Of a stretch of 64,000 nucleotides of DNA, positions 1-9,201 are shown piece after piece (position 1 is the stretch's first letter; every line of letters begins with the position of its first letter). Location of the stretch: assembly GCF_024055725.1 (NCBI RefSeq), contig NZ_JAMXMX010000035.1, forward strand, positions 1 through 64,000. Direction: 5' to 3'. Under the pieces are notes generated by a model that was not told where the DNA came from, did no database searches, and was given only the letters and a program-made list of their open reading frames with translations. A program made the position numbers and the translations under genes. This DNA comes from Actinoallomurus spadix. Lineage in GTDB: Bacteria > Actinomycetota > Actinomycetes > Streptosporangiales > Streptosporangiaceae.

Positions 1-92
1 ATAAAGGCACTGGCTTTTAGCACACTGTTGAGTTCTCAAGAAACGGACACACACCATCAGGACCCTGTTTCCAGTTTCCCGTCCGGGGCATT
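1..92 (-). promoter_or_regulatory. Leader of an rRNA operon (16S gene lies beyond the left edge)
   Basis: Read on the minus strand, 43 to 20 carries TTTCTTGAGAACTCAACAGT, the conserved leader element found between the promoters and 16S rRNA in actinobacterial rrn operons. Its core TTGAGTTCTCAA (28-39) is a 5-bp inverted repeat like the antitermination/processing element of mycobacterial rrn leaders. The element is followed by an AT-richer tract running off the window. The 16S gene itself is not present, so this is recognised from the motif alone. Confidence 0.75.
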
Positions 93-98
93 TCCTCA

Positions 99-126
99 AT
101 CTTACCGATTTGCTTTCCTTTGTCGA
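99..126 (-). promoter_or_regulatory. Proximal rrn promoter
   Basis: On the minus strand the -35 hexamer TCGACA (126-121) and the -10 hexamer TAAGAT (104-99) are separated by 16 bp. They stand just upstream of the conserved rRNA leader element, so transcription would begin near 92 and run leftward. The surroundings are unusually AT-rich for this genome, as expected for a strong rRNA promoter. Confidence 0.6.
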
Positions 127-367
127 ATTGACCGACTCGGGATAACTTCTCGGCGTCCACCCAGTTTAAAGCACCGAAGTCGATGACTTCGCACTCTTCC
201 CTGGAAGGCTCCCGGTGACCGCGCCGCCGACTGGCGTCACGTACTCGACCGGATCGACGCCCCACCCTACCCGCTGCCAGAGATGCCTCTGCCACCAGAT
301 CCTGTGTGGGGTGTCTTCCGCGGGGCCGGCCGCCTCTCGGCGTCCCGCTCCCCTGCGGGCAAGAGGA

Positions 368-396
368 ACTCTACGTGCCCACGGCAGCAAGGTCAA
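368..396 (-). promoter_or_regulatory. Distal rrn promoter
   Basis: The minus strand shows -35 TTGACC (396-391), a 17-bp spacer and -10 TAGAGT (373-368), a good sigma-70-type match. Multiple tandem promoters ahead of the 16S gene are usual for actinomycete rrn operons. No protein gene is supported in the 600 bases between the valS terminator and the window edge, which fits a long multi-promoter region. Confidence 0.55.
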
Positions 397-611
397 ATCT
401 CGCCACCGGCACGCAAGAATCCGCTGGTCAGGTTCGCTGTCCTGCTTCTACCCCAGTGGTCCTCGGCCGAAACCCCTGCCGCTGGAACAACTTGACGATC
501 CGCGGCCCCACGGGTCGCCGCCGGTCACTGCGGGATGTACCCCCACCGTGGCGACCAAGGATTCCAACGGTCCAGAGACGCCGAACATTCCCGGGGCGGT
601 TCCGGACACGG

Positions 612-657
612 CCGAGGCCGGCTCTCCAGACCCGGGGGTCTGAAGAGCCGGCCTCGG
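612..657 (-). terminator. Terminator after valS
   Basis: A perfect 14-bp inverted repeat (612-625 with 644-657) encloses a second small stem (627-642). It starts 37 bases past the valS stop codon and has no T tract, as is common for terminators in high-GC actinomycetes. It would also shield the rrn promoters from valS read-through. Confidence 0.7.
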
Positions 658-693
658 GACGGCGCTCGGCGGCTCCGGTGCCGTGAAGGACGG

Positions 694-3279
694 TCAGGCG
701 CTCGGCAAAGCGGCGAGCTGGGCCTCCAGCCGTGCCACGTCCGTACGGGCCTGCTCGAGACGGCTCCGGGTCTTGGCGACGACCTTCTCCGGGGCCTTGG
801 CCATGAACTGCTCGTTGCCCAGCTTGCCCTCCGCCTGGGCGATCTCCTTGCGGGCGGCGGCGAGGTCCTTCTCGAGCCGGGCGCGCTCGGCCGCGACGTC
901 GATCACACCGGCGGTGTCGAGGCGTACGGTCACGCCGTCCACGGGCAGAGACGCGGTCGGGCTGAAGCCGTCCTCCGGGGGCGTCAGCCGCAGGAGCGTA
1001 CGGGCGGCCTCCTCGTACGCCGGGTCGATGCCCTCCAGGGACGCGGCGACCCGCTGGCCCGGCTTGAGTCCCTGGTCGGCGCGGAACCGGCGGACCTCGG
1101 TGACGAGCCGCTGGAACCCGGCGATCTCCGCCTCCGCGTCCGGGTCGGCGAAGCCTCCCGGACGCGGCCAGGACGCCGCGACGATGGTCTCGCCGCCCGT
1201 CAGCGCCGTCCAGAGCTCCTCGGTGACGAAGGGCGTCAGCGGGTGCAGCAGGCGCAGCAGGACGTCGAGCACGTGCCCCAGGACCGCCGAGGCGTCGGTG
1301 CTCATCCCCGGCACCTTGGACAGCTCGACGTACCAGTCGCAGAACTCGTCCCACGCGAAGTGGTAGAGCGTCTCGCACGCCTTGGCGAACTCGAACCGCT
1401 CGAAGTGCGTCTCCACCTCGGCGACCACCGTCGAGAGCCGGGAGACGATCCAGCGGTCCGCCACGGTCAGGTCCTCGGGCAGGCCCTCACCGACCGCGCC
1501 GACGCCGCCCGCCACGCTCGTGGCGCCGTTCAGCAGTGCGAAGCGGGTCGCGTTCCAGAGCTTGTTGCAGAAGTTGCGGGACCCTTGGGCCCACTCCTCG
1601 CTGACCGCGACGTCGCTGCCGGGGTTGGCGCCGCGCAGCAGGGTGAAGCGGGTGGCGTCCGCGCCGTACCGGTCGATCCAGTCGAGCGGGTCGACGACGT
1701 TCCCGAACGACTTGGACATCTTCTTGCCGAACTGGTCGCGCACCATGCCGTGCAGCGCGATGACCTTGAACGGCTCGACGCCGTCCATGGCGTACAGCCC
1801 GAACATCATCATCCGGGCCACCCAGAAGAACAGGATGTCGTAGCCCGTGACCAGCACGGACGTCGGATAGAACGCGCGGAGCTCGGGGGTGTCGTCGGGC
1901 CAGCCCAGGGTGGAGAAGGGCCACAGCGCCGAGGAGAACCACGTGTCGAGCACGTCGGTGTCCTGCGTCCAGCCCTCCGGCGGTTCCTCGCCGGGGCCGA
2001 CGCAGGTCATCTCACCGCCGGGGCCGTACCAGACCGGGATGCGGTGCCCCCACCACAGCTGGCGGCTGATGCACCAGTCGTGCATGTTGTCGACCCACTC
2101 GAAGTAGCGGGGCGCCATCTCCTGCGGGACGATCCGCACGCGGCCGTCCCGGACGGCGTCACCGGCGGCCTTGGCGAGCGGGGCGACCTTGACGAACCAC
2201 TGCAGCGACACCCGCGGCTCGACGACCGTCTTGCAGCGGGAGCAGTGGCCGACCGCGTGGACGTACGGCCGCTTCTCGGCGACGATGCGGCCCTGCTCGC
2301 GGAGCGCGCCGACGACCGCCGGGCGCGCCTCGAGCCGGTCCAGTCCCTGGAACGGGCCGTGCGCGGTGATGACACCGCGCTCGTCCATGACCGAGATCGA
2401 CGGCAGGTCGTGCCGGCGGCCGATCTCGAAGTCGTTCGGGTCGTGGGCGGGCGTCACCTTGACGGCGCCGGTGCCGAACGCCGGGTCGACGTGCTCATCC
2501 GCGACGATCGGGATGCGGCGGCCGGTCAGCGGCAGCTCGATCTCGGTGCCGACCAGGTGGGTGTACCGCTCGTCGTCGGGGTGCACGGCCACGGCCGTGT
2601 CGCCGAGCATGGTCTCCGCCCGGGTGGTGGCGACCACGATCGACGCGTCACCCTCGCCGTACCGGATCGAGACGAGCTCGCCCTCGTCCTCGGAGTGCTC
2701 GACCTCGATGTCGGACAGCGCGGTGAGGCAGCGCGGGCACCAGTTGATGATGCGCTCGGCGCGGTAGATCAGCCCGTCGTCGTACAGCCGTTTGAAGATG
2801 GTCAGCACGGCCCGGGACAGGCCCTCGTCCATCGTGAACCGCTCGCGGGTCCAGTCGACGCTGTCGCCGAGACGGCGCATCTGGCCGAGGATCTTGCCGC
2901 CGGACTCGGCCTTCCACTCCCAGACCTTCTTGACGAAGGCCTCGCGGCCGAGGTCGTGCCGGGACAGGTCCTCTTTGGCGAGCTGCCGTTCGACGACGTT
3001 CTGGGTGGCGATGCCGGCGTGGTCCATTCCGGGCAGCCACAGCGTCGCGGCGCCCCGCATCCGCTGCCAGCGGATGAGCGCGTCCTGGATCGAGTGGTCC
3101 AGCGCGTGGCCGACGTGCAGCGAACCCGTTACGTTCGGCGGCGGGATGACGATCGAGAAGTGGGGCTTGCCGGGTACGGCGTCCGGGGTGAAGTGGCCGC
3201 CGTCGATCCAGCGTTCGTAGAGCCGCCCCTCGACGTCGGCCGGAGTGTATTGAGTCGGCAGGTCAGCACGGGAAGTCAC
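694..3279 (-). CDS. valS: Valyl-tRNA synthetase
   Basis: Class Ia aminoacyl-tRNA synthetase that charges tRNA-Val in the cytoplasm. The 861-residue protein has the HIGH-type signature HVGH at residues 55-58 preceded by PPPNVTGSL, and the KMSKS loop near residue 520. A charged, coiled-coil C-terminal arm (about 800-861, rich in Ala, Glu, Arg and Lys) is typical of ValS. Length and motif order match the family throughout. The editing insertion expected between the two signatures is present by length. It stands alone between a strong terminator and clpX, on the same strand as the Clp genes but separated from clpX by 190 bp and a hairpin. The start chosen is [10 protein letters not shown]. Confidence 0.97.
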   Translation of the reverse strand: MTSRADLPTQYTPADVEGRLYERWIDGGHFTPDAVPGKPHFSIVIPPPNVTGSLHVGHALDHSIQDALIRWQRMRGAATLWLPGMDHAGIATQNVVERQLAKEDLSRHDLGREAFVKKVWEWKAESGGKILGQMRRLGDSVDWTRERFTMDEGLSRAVLTIFKRLYDDGLIYRAERIINWCPRCLTALSDIEVEHSEDEGELVSIRYGEGDASIVVATTRAETMLGDTAVAVHPDDERYTHLVGTEIELPLTGRRIPIVADEHVDPAFGTGAVKVTPAHDPNDFEIGRRHDLPSISVMDERGVITAHGPFQGLDRLEARPAVVGALREQGRIVAEKRPYVHAVGHCSRCKTVVEPRVSLQWFVKVAPLAKAAGDAVRDGRVRIVPQEMAPRYFEWVDNMHDWCISRQLWWGHRIPVWYGPGGEMTCVGPGEEPPEGWTQDTDVLDTWFSSALWPFSTLGWPDDTPELRAFYPTSVLVTGYDILFFWVARMMMFGLYAMDGVEPFKVIALHGMVRDQFGKKMSKSFGNVVDPLDWIDRYGADATRFTLLRGANPGSDVAVSEEWAQGSRNFCNKLWNATRFALLNGATSVAGGVGAVGEGLPEDLTVADRWIVSRLSTVVAEVETHFERFEFAKACETLYHFAWDEFCDWYVELSKVPGMSTDASAVLGHVLDVLLRLLHPLTPFVTEELWTALTGGETIVAASWPRPGGFADPDAEAEIAGFQRLVTEVRRFRADQGLKPGQRVAASLEGIDPAYEEAARTLLRLTPPEDGFSPTASLPVDGVTVRLDTAGVIDVAAERARLEKDLAAARKEIAQAEGKLGNEQFMAKAPEKVVAKTRSRLEQARTDVARLEAQLAALPSA

Positions 3280-3439
3280 GCGAAAAGTCTAGGGATGTTC
3301 CGGCGGCTCCGTGGCCGCGGCCCGCGGATCCGGATTCCCCCTTGGTAACAATCGCCCCATCGGCGCTTCGGCGCGCTCACCGTCCCGCCGTCAGATCAGA
3401 GACGCGTGCCGGAAAGGACCGGAGCGTACGGACCGGAGG

Positions 3440-3465
3440 CCGCCTCTCCGGAGACGGAGAGGCGG
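3440..3465 (-). terminator. Terminator after clpX
   Basis: A perfect 10-bp stem (3440-3449 with 3456-3465) with a 6-nt loop begins five bases after the clpX stop codon. It separates clpX from valS. Confidence 0.75.
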
Positions 3466-3469
3466 GCGG

Positions 3470-4744
3470 TCAGGCCGACTTCTCGCGCGGCTCGCGCTTG
3501 GTGCGCTCGCGCGGGACCAGGGTGGGGTTGACGTGCTCCAGCACGGCCTCCCGGGTGATCACGACCCGGGCGACGTCGGCGCGGCTCGGCACCTCGTACA
3601 TCACGGAGAGCAGGACCTCCTCCATGATGGCGCGCAGGCCACGGGCGCCCGTGCCGCGCAGGATCGCCTGGTCGGCGATGGCCTCGAGGGCGTCGTCGGT
3701 GAACTCCAGGTCGACGCCGTCCAGCTCGAACAGCCGGTGGTACTGCTTGACCAGGGCGTTGCGCGGCTCGGTGAGGATGCTGATCAGCGCCTCACGGTCG
3801 AGGTTGTGCACGCTCGTGATCACGGGCAGCCGGCCGACGAACTCCGGGATCATGCCGAACTTCAGCAGGTCCTCCGGCATGACGTCGGCGAACAGGTCGG
3901 CGCTGTCCTCACCGTCGTCCTTGGTGCGCAGGACCGCGTTGAACCCGATGCCCTGCTTGCCGACGCGCTGCTCGACGATCTTCTCCAGACCGGCGAACGC
4001 GCCACCGCAGATGAACAGCACGTTCGTCGTGTCGATCTGGATGAACTCCTGGTGCGGGTGCTTGCGGCCGCCCTGCGGCGGAACGCTCGCGGTCGTGCCC
4101 TCCAGGATCTTCAGCAGCGCCTGCTGGACGCCCTCCCCCGAGACGTCCCGCGTGATCGAGGGGTTCTCGCTCTTGCGAGCGACCTTGTCCACCTCGTCGA
4201 TGTAGATGATGCCGGTCTCGGCCTTCTTGACGTCGTAGTCGGCGGCCTGGATCAGCTTCAGCAGGATGTTCTCGACGTCCTCTCCGACGTAGCCGGCCTC
4301 GGTCAGGGCGGTGGCGTCGGCGATGGCGAACGGAACATTGAGCAGTTTGGCGAGCGTCTGCGCGAGGAGCGTCTTACCGGAACCGGTCGGGCCCAGCAGC
4401 AGGATGTTCGACTTGGCGAGCTCAACGCTCTCGTCCCTGCCGCCGCTGCCCGACTGGATCCGCTTGTAGTGGTTGTACACCGCCACGGACAGGGCCTTCT
4501 TGGCCTTGTCCTGCCCGATCACGTACGAGTCCAGGAACTCGAAGATCTCCCGTGGCTTCGGCAGGTTGTCCCACTTGAGATCGGAGGACTCGGAGAGCTC
4601 CTCCTCGATGATCTCGTTACAAAGATCGATGCACTCGTCGCAGATGTACACGCCCGGACCCGCGATGAGCTTCTTGACCTGCTTCTGACTCTTTCCGCAG
4701 AACGAGCACTTGAGCAGGTCACCACCGTCGCCGATGCGTGCCAC
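3470..4744 (-). CDS. clpX: ATP-dependent Clp protease ATPase subunit ClpX
   Basis: AAA+ unfoldase that recognises and threads substrates into the ClpP chamber. The 424-residue protein has the N-terminal zinc-binding domain with four Cys (13, 16, 35, 38), Walker A GPTGSGKT (116-123), the GYVG pore loop (about 149-152) and a Walker B ending DEVD (181-184). The GTG start has a good Shine-Dalgarno sequence, AAGGAG, 5-6 nt upstream. It lies downstream of clpP1-clpP2 on the same strand with a 160-bp gap, so it may have its own promoter. The C-terminal tail is Arg/Lys/Glu-rich ([13 protein letters not shown]). Confidence 0.97.
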   Translation of the reverse strand: MARIGDGGDLLKCSFCGKSQKQVKKLIAGPGVYICDECIDLCNEIIEEELSESSDLKWDNLPKPREIFEFLDSYVIGQDKAKKALSVAVYNHYKRIQSGSGGRDESVELAKSNILLLGPTGSGKTLLAQTLAKLLNVPFAIADATALTEAGYVGEDVENILLKLIQAADYDVKKAETGIIYIDEVDKVARKSENPSITRDVSGEGVQQALLKILEGTTASVPPQGGRKHPHQEFIQIDTTNVLFICGGAFAGLEKIVEQRVGKQGIGFNAVLRTKDDGEDSADLFADVMPEDLLKFGMIPEFVGRLPVITSVHNLDREALISILTEPRNALVKQYHRLFELDGVDLEFTDDALEAIADQAILRGTGARGLRAIMEEVLLSVMYEVPSRADVARVVITREAVLEHVNPTLVPRERTKREPREKSA

Positions 4745-4764
4745 CCTGTCTCCTTTTCGTGGGG

Positions 4765-4829
4765 CCGCTCACCCGCTGTGAGCGGGGCGAGGGAGCGTGC
4801 TGAGGCTCTCGACGTTGTGTCTCGACGTT
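4765..4829 (-). promoter_or_regulatory. clpX upstream region: hairpin and paired 10-mer
   Basis: Between clpX and clpP2 the 10-mer TCTCGACGTT occurs twice in direct orientation (4807-4816 and 4820-4829), with starts 13 bp apart. Nearer the clpX start an 8-bp inverted repeat, CCGCTCAC/GTGAGCGG (4765-4772 with 4778-4785), sits about 20 bases upstream of the start codon. The repeats could bind a regulator of clpX and the hairpin could be a weak terminator for clpP2 or a leader structure. Neither role is established. Confidence 0.35.
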
Positions 4830-4904
4830 ACCGTCTCCTGGAGGGTGAGTGCGCCCTCTGGCGTGGTCAATCTGGCGGACACCGGGGCGTCACCCACGGG
4901 CCAC

Positions 4905-5591
4905 CTATGACGACACTACCTCGGAAGGACGCTTCTTGCGGCTGGCGATGATGTCATCGACCAGACCGTACGTCTTGGCCTCCTCCGCGGTGAGGAAACG
5001 GTCGCGCTCGATGTCCCGGCGGACCTTCTCCACGTCCTGGCCGCTGTGCTTGGAGAGGATGGTCTCCATCTCCTCACGGATCCGGAGGATCTCGTTCGCC
5101 TGGATCTCGATGTCGCTGGCCTGGCCGTAGCCGCCCTCGGTGGCCGGCTGGTGGATCAGGATCCTCGAGTGCGGCAGCGCGGCCCGCTTGCCGGGCGTCC
5201 CGGCCGCCAGCAGCACCGCCGCCGCCGACGCGGCCTGACCGATGCACACCGTCTGGATGTCGCACCGGACGAACTGCATCGTGTCGTAGATCGCCGTCAT
5301 GGCGGTGTAGGAGCCACCGGGCGAGTTGATGTAAATGCTGATGTCACGCTCGGGGTCGATGGACTCCAGCGTGAACAGCTGCGCCATCACGTCATTGGCC
5401 GAGGCGTCGTCGATCTGCACGCCCAGGAAGATGATCCGCTCCTCGAAGAGCTTGTTGTACGGATTCATCTCCTTGACGCCGTACGTCGTGCGCTCGACGA
5501 AGGACGGGATGATGTACCGGCTCTCCACCGGCTGGAGGCCGGCCCGGATCTCGTGGTTCACGGAGTTCAGTCCCCTCGGGTCGAAAGTCAT
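4905..5591 (-). CDS. clpP2: ATP-dependent Clp protease proteolytic subunit ClpP2
   Basis: Serine peptidase subunit of the Clp complex (228 residues). The catalytic triad is visible: Ser122 in IGQAASAAA, His147 in ILIHQP and Asp197 in ERDRFL. The start codon overlaps the stop of the upstream clpP gene as ATGA, indicating translational coupling, as in other actinobacteria where ClpP1 and ClpP2 form one mixed tetradecamer. It ends 160 bp before clpX. The N-terminal extension (about 40 residues before [15 protein letters not shown]) is typical of actinobacterial ClpP2. Which paralogue is called 1 or 2 rests on gene order. Confidence 0.96.
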   Translation of the reverse strand: MTFDPRGLNSVNHEIRAGLQPVESRYIIPSFVERTTYGVKEMNPYNKLFEERIIFLGVQIDDASANDVMAQLFTLESIDPERDISIYINSPGGSYTAMTAIYDTMQFVRCDIQTVCIGQAASAAAVLLAAGTPGKRAALPHSRILIHQPATEGGYGQASDIEIQANEILRIREEMETILSKHSGQDVEKVRRDIERDRFLTAEEAKTYGLVDDIIASRKKRPSEVVSS

Positions 5592-6226
5592 GACACCGCG
5601 CCTTCCGAGGCGACCTGGTTGGCGTTGTGCACGACGTGGTCGATGAAGCCGTAGTCCTTCGCCTCTTCCGCGGTGAACCACCGGTCGCGGTCGGAGTCGG
5701 TCTGGATCTGCTCGAGCGGCTGGCCGGTGTGGAAGGCGATGCGCTCGGCGAGCGTCGTCTTCACGTACAGCATCTGCTCGGCCTGGATCCTGATGTCGGC
5801 CGCGGTGCCGCCGATGCCGCCGGACGGCTGGTGCATCATGATGCGCGCGTGCGGCAGGGCGTAGCGCTTGCCCGGCGTTCCGGCGCAGAGCAGGAACTGC
5901 CCCATCGAGGCGGCCAGGCCCATGCCGACCGTCGCGACGTCGTTCGGGACGTACTGCATCATGTCGTAGATCGCCATGCCGGCGGTCACGGAGCCGCCCG
6001 GCGAGTTGATGTAGAGGTAGATGTCCCGCCGGGAGTCCTCGGCCGCCAGCAGCAGCAGCTCCGAGCAGATGCGGTTGGAGATGTCGTCGTCGACCTGCTG
6101 ACCGAGGAAGACGATGCGCTCGCGCAGCAGCCGCTGATAAAGCTGGTCCCCCAACGGCAGAAGGGGCGCCTCGGCCGTACGCGCATCTACGCGCGCCGGA
6201 CGGTCGAAGGTCGGAGGCGTGGTCAC
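5588..6226 (-). CDS. clpP1: ATP-dependent Clp protease proteolytic subunit ClpP1
   Basis: First gene of the clpP1-clpP2 pair, 212 residues from a GTG start ([10 protein letters not shown]) preceded by GGAG 11 nt upstream. Triad residues are Ser107 (GLAASMG), His132 (IMMHQP) and Asp181 (DSDRDRWF). An in-frame ATG at 6274 would add 16 residues ([10 protein letters not shown]) but has no Shine-Dalgarno sequence. Both starts are possible. Its stop overlaps the clpP2 start by 4 bp. A ClgR-type site lies upstream. The reading frame stays open further upstream with Arg/Pro-rich sequence, which I treat as non-coding. Confidence 0.93.
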   Translation of the reverse strand: MTTPPTFDRPARVDARTAEAPLLPLGDQLYQRLLRERIVFLGQQVDDDISNRICSELLLLAAEDSRRDIYLYINSPGGSVTAGMAIYDMMQYVPNDVATVGMGLAASMGQFLLCAGTPGKRYALPHARIMMHQPSGGIGGTAADIRIQAEQMLYVKTTLAERIAFHTGQPLEQIQTDSDRDRWFTAEEAKDYGFIDHVVHNANQVASEGAVS

Positions 6227-6314
6227 TGCGTCACCTGCTCCGGTTCGTTGTTCGTGGTCGGTTGATTGCGACATTAACGCGCTGGAGCGGAGGGTTAAGC
6301 CCTCGGGGCGGCTT

Positions 6315-6328
6315 GTTCGCTTTCGGCG
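6315..6328 (-). promoter_or_regulatory. Candidate ClgR box upstream of clpP1
   Basis: The plus strand reads GTTCGC-TTTCG-GCG, matching the ClgR motif GTTCGC-N5-GCG described for Streptomyces clpP1 promoters. It also fits most of the longer corynebacterial consensus WNNWCGCYNANRGCGWWS. It lies 89-102 bp upstream of the GTG start of clpP1, inside the tig-clpP1 gap, where a stress-responsive activator site is expected. No clgR gene is in the window. Confidence 0.55.
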
Positions 6329-6350
6329 TGGAAGCCGGAGCCGGGAATAC

Positions 6351-6383
6351 GGACGGGCCGGCACCAGAGGCGCCGGCCCGTCC
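6351..6383 (-). terminator. Terminator after tig
   Basis: A perfect 12-bp GC-rich stem (6351-6362 with 6372-6383), loop 9 nt, begins 16 bases after the tig stop codon and precedes the clpP1 promoter region. Confidence 0.8.
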
Positions 6384-6398
6384 GGAAATTCAGCCTGC

Positions 6399-7820
6399 TC
6401 AGGCGTCCGTCTTCTCGTTCTCCGCCTCGGCGCTCTCGGTGCTCTCGGCGGCCTCGGAGGCTTCGGGAGCCTCGGCGGCCTCCGCCTCGTCCTCACCGGC
6501 GAGCCCCCGCTGCAGCGCGGCCAGGTCGACCTCGTTGCCGTCCTCGTCCTTGGCCTTGACGTGCTCGACGACGAGGTTGAGGGCCTTGCTGCGCAGGACC
6601 TCGGACACGACTGCCGGGATCTGGTTGTTCTCGGTCAGGTGCCGTGCCAGGACGTCGGGCTGCACGCCCATCTGCAGGGCGTTGGAGACGACGTACTCGG
6701 TCAGCTCCTCGTTCTCGACGGTCAGCTCCTCCTGGAGGGCGAGCTGGTCGAGGATGAAGCCGCCCTTGACCGCCTCACGGGCGTCCTTCTTCAGCTCCTC
6801 GTCGTACTCCTCGGCGCTCTGCTCCTGCTGCTCGAGGTACTTCTCCCGGTCCAGGCCGTACATCTGCAGCTGCTGGTCGAGCTGCTCGTTGCGGCGCTGG
6901 ATCTCGGCCTCGATCACGCTCTCCGGGAGCGGGATGTCGAGCTTGTCCATGAGCGCCTCGAGCGCCTTGTCGCGGGCCTGGCCGAGCTGCTGGGCGCGCT
7001 TCTGCTGCTCCAGCCGCTTACGGACGTCCTCGCGCAGCTCCTCGATCGTGTCGAACTCGCTCGCGAGCTGGGCGAACTCGTCGTCGAACTCCGGCAGCTC
7101 CTTGATCTTCACGCTCTGCACGGTGACCGTTACCTCGGCCTCCTCGCCGGCGTGCTCGCCGCCGACCAGGGTGGAGGTGAAGGTCTTGGACTCCTCGGCG
7201 TTCATGCCGACGAGCTGCTCGTCGAGCCCGTCGATCGAGGAGTTGCTGCCGACCTCGTAGGAGTAGCCGGTGGTGCGGGCGTCCTCGACGTCCTCACCAT
7301 CGATCTTCGCGGCGAGGTCGATGGAGACGAAGTCGCCCTCCTCCGCCGGCCGGTCCGCGTTGGTCAGCGTCGCGAAGCGCTCGCGGAGGTTGGAGATCGT
7401 CTGCTCGATCTCCTCGTCGGTCACCTCGACGGAGTCGACGGTGATCTCCAGGCCGTCGTAGTCCGGCACCTCGAACTTCGGCCGGATGTCGACCTCGGCG
7501 GTGAACGCGAACTGCTCGTTGTCCTGCAGCTCGGTGATCTCCACGTCGGGCTGGCCGAGCGCGAAGACCTCGCTCTCCTGGACGGCGCGACCGTACAGGT
7601 CGGGCAGCGCGTCGTTGACCGCCTCCTGCAGGACCGCGCCCCGTCCGACGTACTGGTCGATCAGGCGGGCCGGCACCTTGCCCGGGCGGAAGCCCTTGAT
7701 GCGGACCTGCTGCGAGATCTCCTTGTACGCCTTGTCGAGGTTGGGCTTCAGCTCGTCGAAAGGCACCTCGACGGTGAGCTTGACCCGGGTCGGGCTCAGC
7801 TCCTCAACATCGGTCTTCAC
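6399..7820 (-). CDS. tig: Trigger factor (ribosome-associated chaperone and prolyl isomerase)
   Basis: Cytoplasmic chaperone that docks at the ribosomal exit tunnel and has FKBP-type peptidyl-prolyl isomerase activity. The 473-residue product shows the ribosome-binding N-terminal domain with the signature-like [10 protein letters not shown] (about 42-51), an FKBP-like middle domain (about 155-240, [15 protein letters not shown] onward), a long helical C-terminal domain, and an acidic Ala/Glu tail (after about 430) common in actinobacterial proteins. The GTG start has AAGGAG 10 nt upstream. It lies upstream of clpP1, the common actinobacterial order tig-clpP1-clpP2-clpX, but is separated from it by a strong terminator. 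Confidence 0.97.
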   Translation of the reverse strand: MKTDVEELSPTRVKLTVEVPFDELKPNLDKAYKEISQQVRIKGFRPGKVPARLIDQYVGRGAVLQEAVNDALPDLYGRAVQESEVFALGQPDVEITELQDNEQFAFTAEVDIRPKFEVPDYDGLEITVDSVEVTDEEIEQTISNLRERFATLTNADRPAEEGDFVSIDLAAKIDGEDVEDARTTGYSYEVGSNSSIDGLDEQLVGMNAEESKTFTSTLVGGEHAGEEAEVTVTVQSVKIKELPEFDDEFAQLASEFDTIEELREDVRKRLEQQKRAQQLGQARDKALEALMDKLDIPLPESVIEAEIQRRNEQLDQQLQMYGLDREKYLEQQEQSAEEYDEELKKDAREAVKGGFILDQLALQEELTVENEELTEYVVSNALQMGVQPDVLARHLTENNQIPAVVSEVLRSKALNLVVEHVKAKDEDGNEVDLAALQRGLAGEDEAEAAEAPEASEAAESTESAEAENEKTDA

Positions 7821-8118
7821 TGGGGCGGTCTCCTTGATCCGGCCGCGGCACGGATTTCACGTTGGATGTCGTGGGCGGCGGCGTTGTCAGCCGGTCGCGG
7901 GCACGCCGAATGCGGGCACCGCGCGCCTTCGCGCGCCAAGTCTATGGTGTTCCGCCATGTCCGGGGACAGTCGGGGCGGCAATGTGCGCCCAAGTATTCC
8001 GAAAGGGCGCTCATTCCGGAGGGGCGCCCGGCCGCCATCGGGTACCTCAGCACGAGGATCGCCAAGGTGGGCGCCACGAGGCACCCACGAAAAGTAAATG
8101 TCCTGCCATGATGCTGTG

Positions 8119-8496
8119 ATGCTCCCGCCCCGCCTCCTCAGCGTGTGCCTGCTCGGCACGCTGGCCCTGTCCCTGGTCGCGTGCGGGGGCGGAGTGGACA
8201 AGAAGGCGTGCGGCCGGCTGGAGAGCACCCTCGGCGGCATCCGGCAGCAGGCCATGACGCAGGTGGACGACCCGGCCCGCGTCGCGCGGACCTACACCTC
8301 CGGCGCCGCGACCCTCCGCGCCCAGGCCGGGAGAACGGACGGGCGCCTGCGCAAGGCCGCCGAGAGGGCGGCCGGCGCCCTCGACCAGCTCGGACGGCAG
8401 GTGAAGGCCGCCGCGGACGGCACCGGGTCGAGCGTCGACTCGTCCGCGCTGATCTCCGCCACGAACGACCTCAGGCACACCTGCGCCGGTTCCTGA
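8119..8496 (+). CDS. Small predicted lipoprotein of unknown function
   Basis: A 125-residue product with a lipoprotein signal: MLPPRLL, a hydrophobic stretch, and a lipobox LVAC giving a lipidated Cys near residue 22, followed by GGG. The mature part is helical and charged (RRL/AAE-type repeats), with two further Cys (in KKACGRL and near the C-terminus, HTCAGS) that could form a disulfide outside the membrane. I recognise no family. The ATG at 8119 fits best because it places the signal peptide at the N-terminus. No Shine-Dalgarno sequence is seen. It is divergent from tig and 260 bp upstream of the next gene. Confidence 0.7.
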   Translation: MLPPRLLSVCLLGTLALSLVACGGGVDKKACGRLESTLGGIRQQAMTQVDDPARVARTYTSGAATLRAQAGRTDGRLRKAAERAAGALDQLGRQVKAAADGTGSSVDSSALISATNDLRHTCAGS

Positions 8497-8564
8497 CCCG
8501 CCGGTTCCCGAGGACGGCGCCGCGCATCGTGGCCCGCGACGTCACACGCCGTACGGTCATCGCC

Positions 8565-8611
8565 GACGGTACGCGGCGTACGGACGGCCACTGACGGTAC
8601 GCGGCGTACGG
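8565..8611. repeat. Two copies of a 19-bp direct repeat with internal dyad
   Basis: GACGGTACGCGGCGTACGG occurs at 8565-8583 and again exactly at 8593-8611 (28-bp period). Each copy contains GTAC-GCGGC-GTAC, itself a short inverted repeat. Partial relatives flank it (CCGTACGG near 8549 and GCGCCGTAC near 8633). It lies between the lipoprotein gene and the downstream flavoprotein-like gene and could be a tandem operator or part of a terminator. Confidence 0.6.
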
Positions 8612-8666
8612 CGATCGGCGGGCGGAGACCGTGCGCCGTACCGCGATCCGCTGATGATCGGAACAA

Positions 8667-8680
8667 GGGACCTTGGTCCC
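8667..8680 (+). promoter_or_regulatory. DevR/DosR-like palindrome
   Basis: GGGAC-CTTG-GTCCC has perfect arms matching the core of the mycobacterial DosR (DevR) box, GGGAC-TWWA-GTCCC. It lies about 90 bp upstream of the start of a pyridoxamine-oxidase-fold gene, a family that includes DosR-regulon members. The outer flanks do not match the 20-bp consensus well, so assignment to DevR is inference. Confidence 0.45.
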
Positions 8681-8769
8681 CCGATCCGGGGATCTTCGCC
8701 TCGCCGCGGCTCAGCCGGCCGTCGTTACCGTGTACGCATGCATGTCGTGGACCCTGGGTGAGGGATGCC

Positions 8770-9180
8770 GTGTACGACTCCGGTGGCCTGGAGATCCTGA
8801 CGGAGGAGGAATGCCGTCGGTTGATCGACGCGGTCCCGCTCGGCCGGATCGTCTTCACCGATCGCGCGCTCCCGGCGATCCAGCCGGTCAACTTCCTCAT
8901 GGCCAACGGCGAAGTGATCATCCGGACGTCGTCCGGGTCGAAGCTCGCGGCGGCGGCCCGTAACGCCGTGGTGGCGTTCGAGGTCGACGAGTTCGACCCG
9001 GCGATCCGTACCGGCTGGTCCGTGGTGATCGTCGGGCACTCCCGCATCGTCTCGGAGAACGGCGAGCTCTCCGAGCTTCGCGGGCTGCCGCTGCGCACGT
9101 GGGCGCCGACCGCCCAGGACCACTTCATCGCCATCACGCCGGAGCTGATCTCCGGTCGCCGGCTGCCCAAGGCGGCCTGA
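8770..9180 (+). CDS. Pyridoxamine 5'-phosphate oxidase-fold protein
   Basis: A 136-residue member of the split-barrel FMN/F420-binding superfamily. The typical opening is present: GGLEILTEEECRRLID, then LGRIVFTDRALPAIQPVNF, and later GWSVVIVGHSRIV. Actinobacteria carry many paralogues, mostly of unknown substrate, thought to bind FMN, F420 or haem. The GTG at 8770 is preferred because AGGGA lies 4 nt before it. A GTG at 8758 would add four residues. The GGGAC-N4-GTCCC palindrome about 90 bp upstream suggests control by a hypoxia or NO sensor of the DevR type. The gene is monocistronic and followed by a convergent gene. Confidence 0.85.
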   Translation: MYDSGGLEILTEEECRRLIDAVPLGRIVFTDRALPAIQPVNFLMANGEVIIRTSSGSKLAAAARNAVVAFEVDEFDPAIRTGWSVVIVGHSRIVSENGELSELRGLPLRTWAPTAQDHFIAITPELISGRRLPKAA

Positions 9181-9201
9181 CGGCCGTCGCCCGCCTCCAG
9201 C

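Noticed and set aside
535-3348. A very long plus-strand open frame antisense to valS
   Set aside because: It is the mirror frame of a GC-rich synthetase gene. It encodes Arg/Gly/Asp/Val-rich sequence without domains, while the minus frame shows all ValS motifs.
6227-6496. Extending clpP1 upstream through an Arg/Pro-rich open frame
   Set aside because: It would run through the tig terminator and ClgR-type site, has no homology to ClpP and lacks a ribosome binding site.
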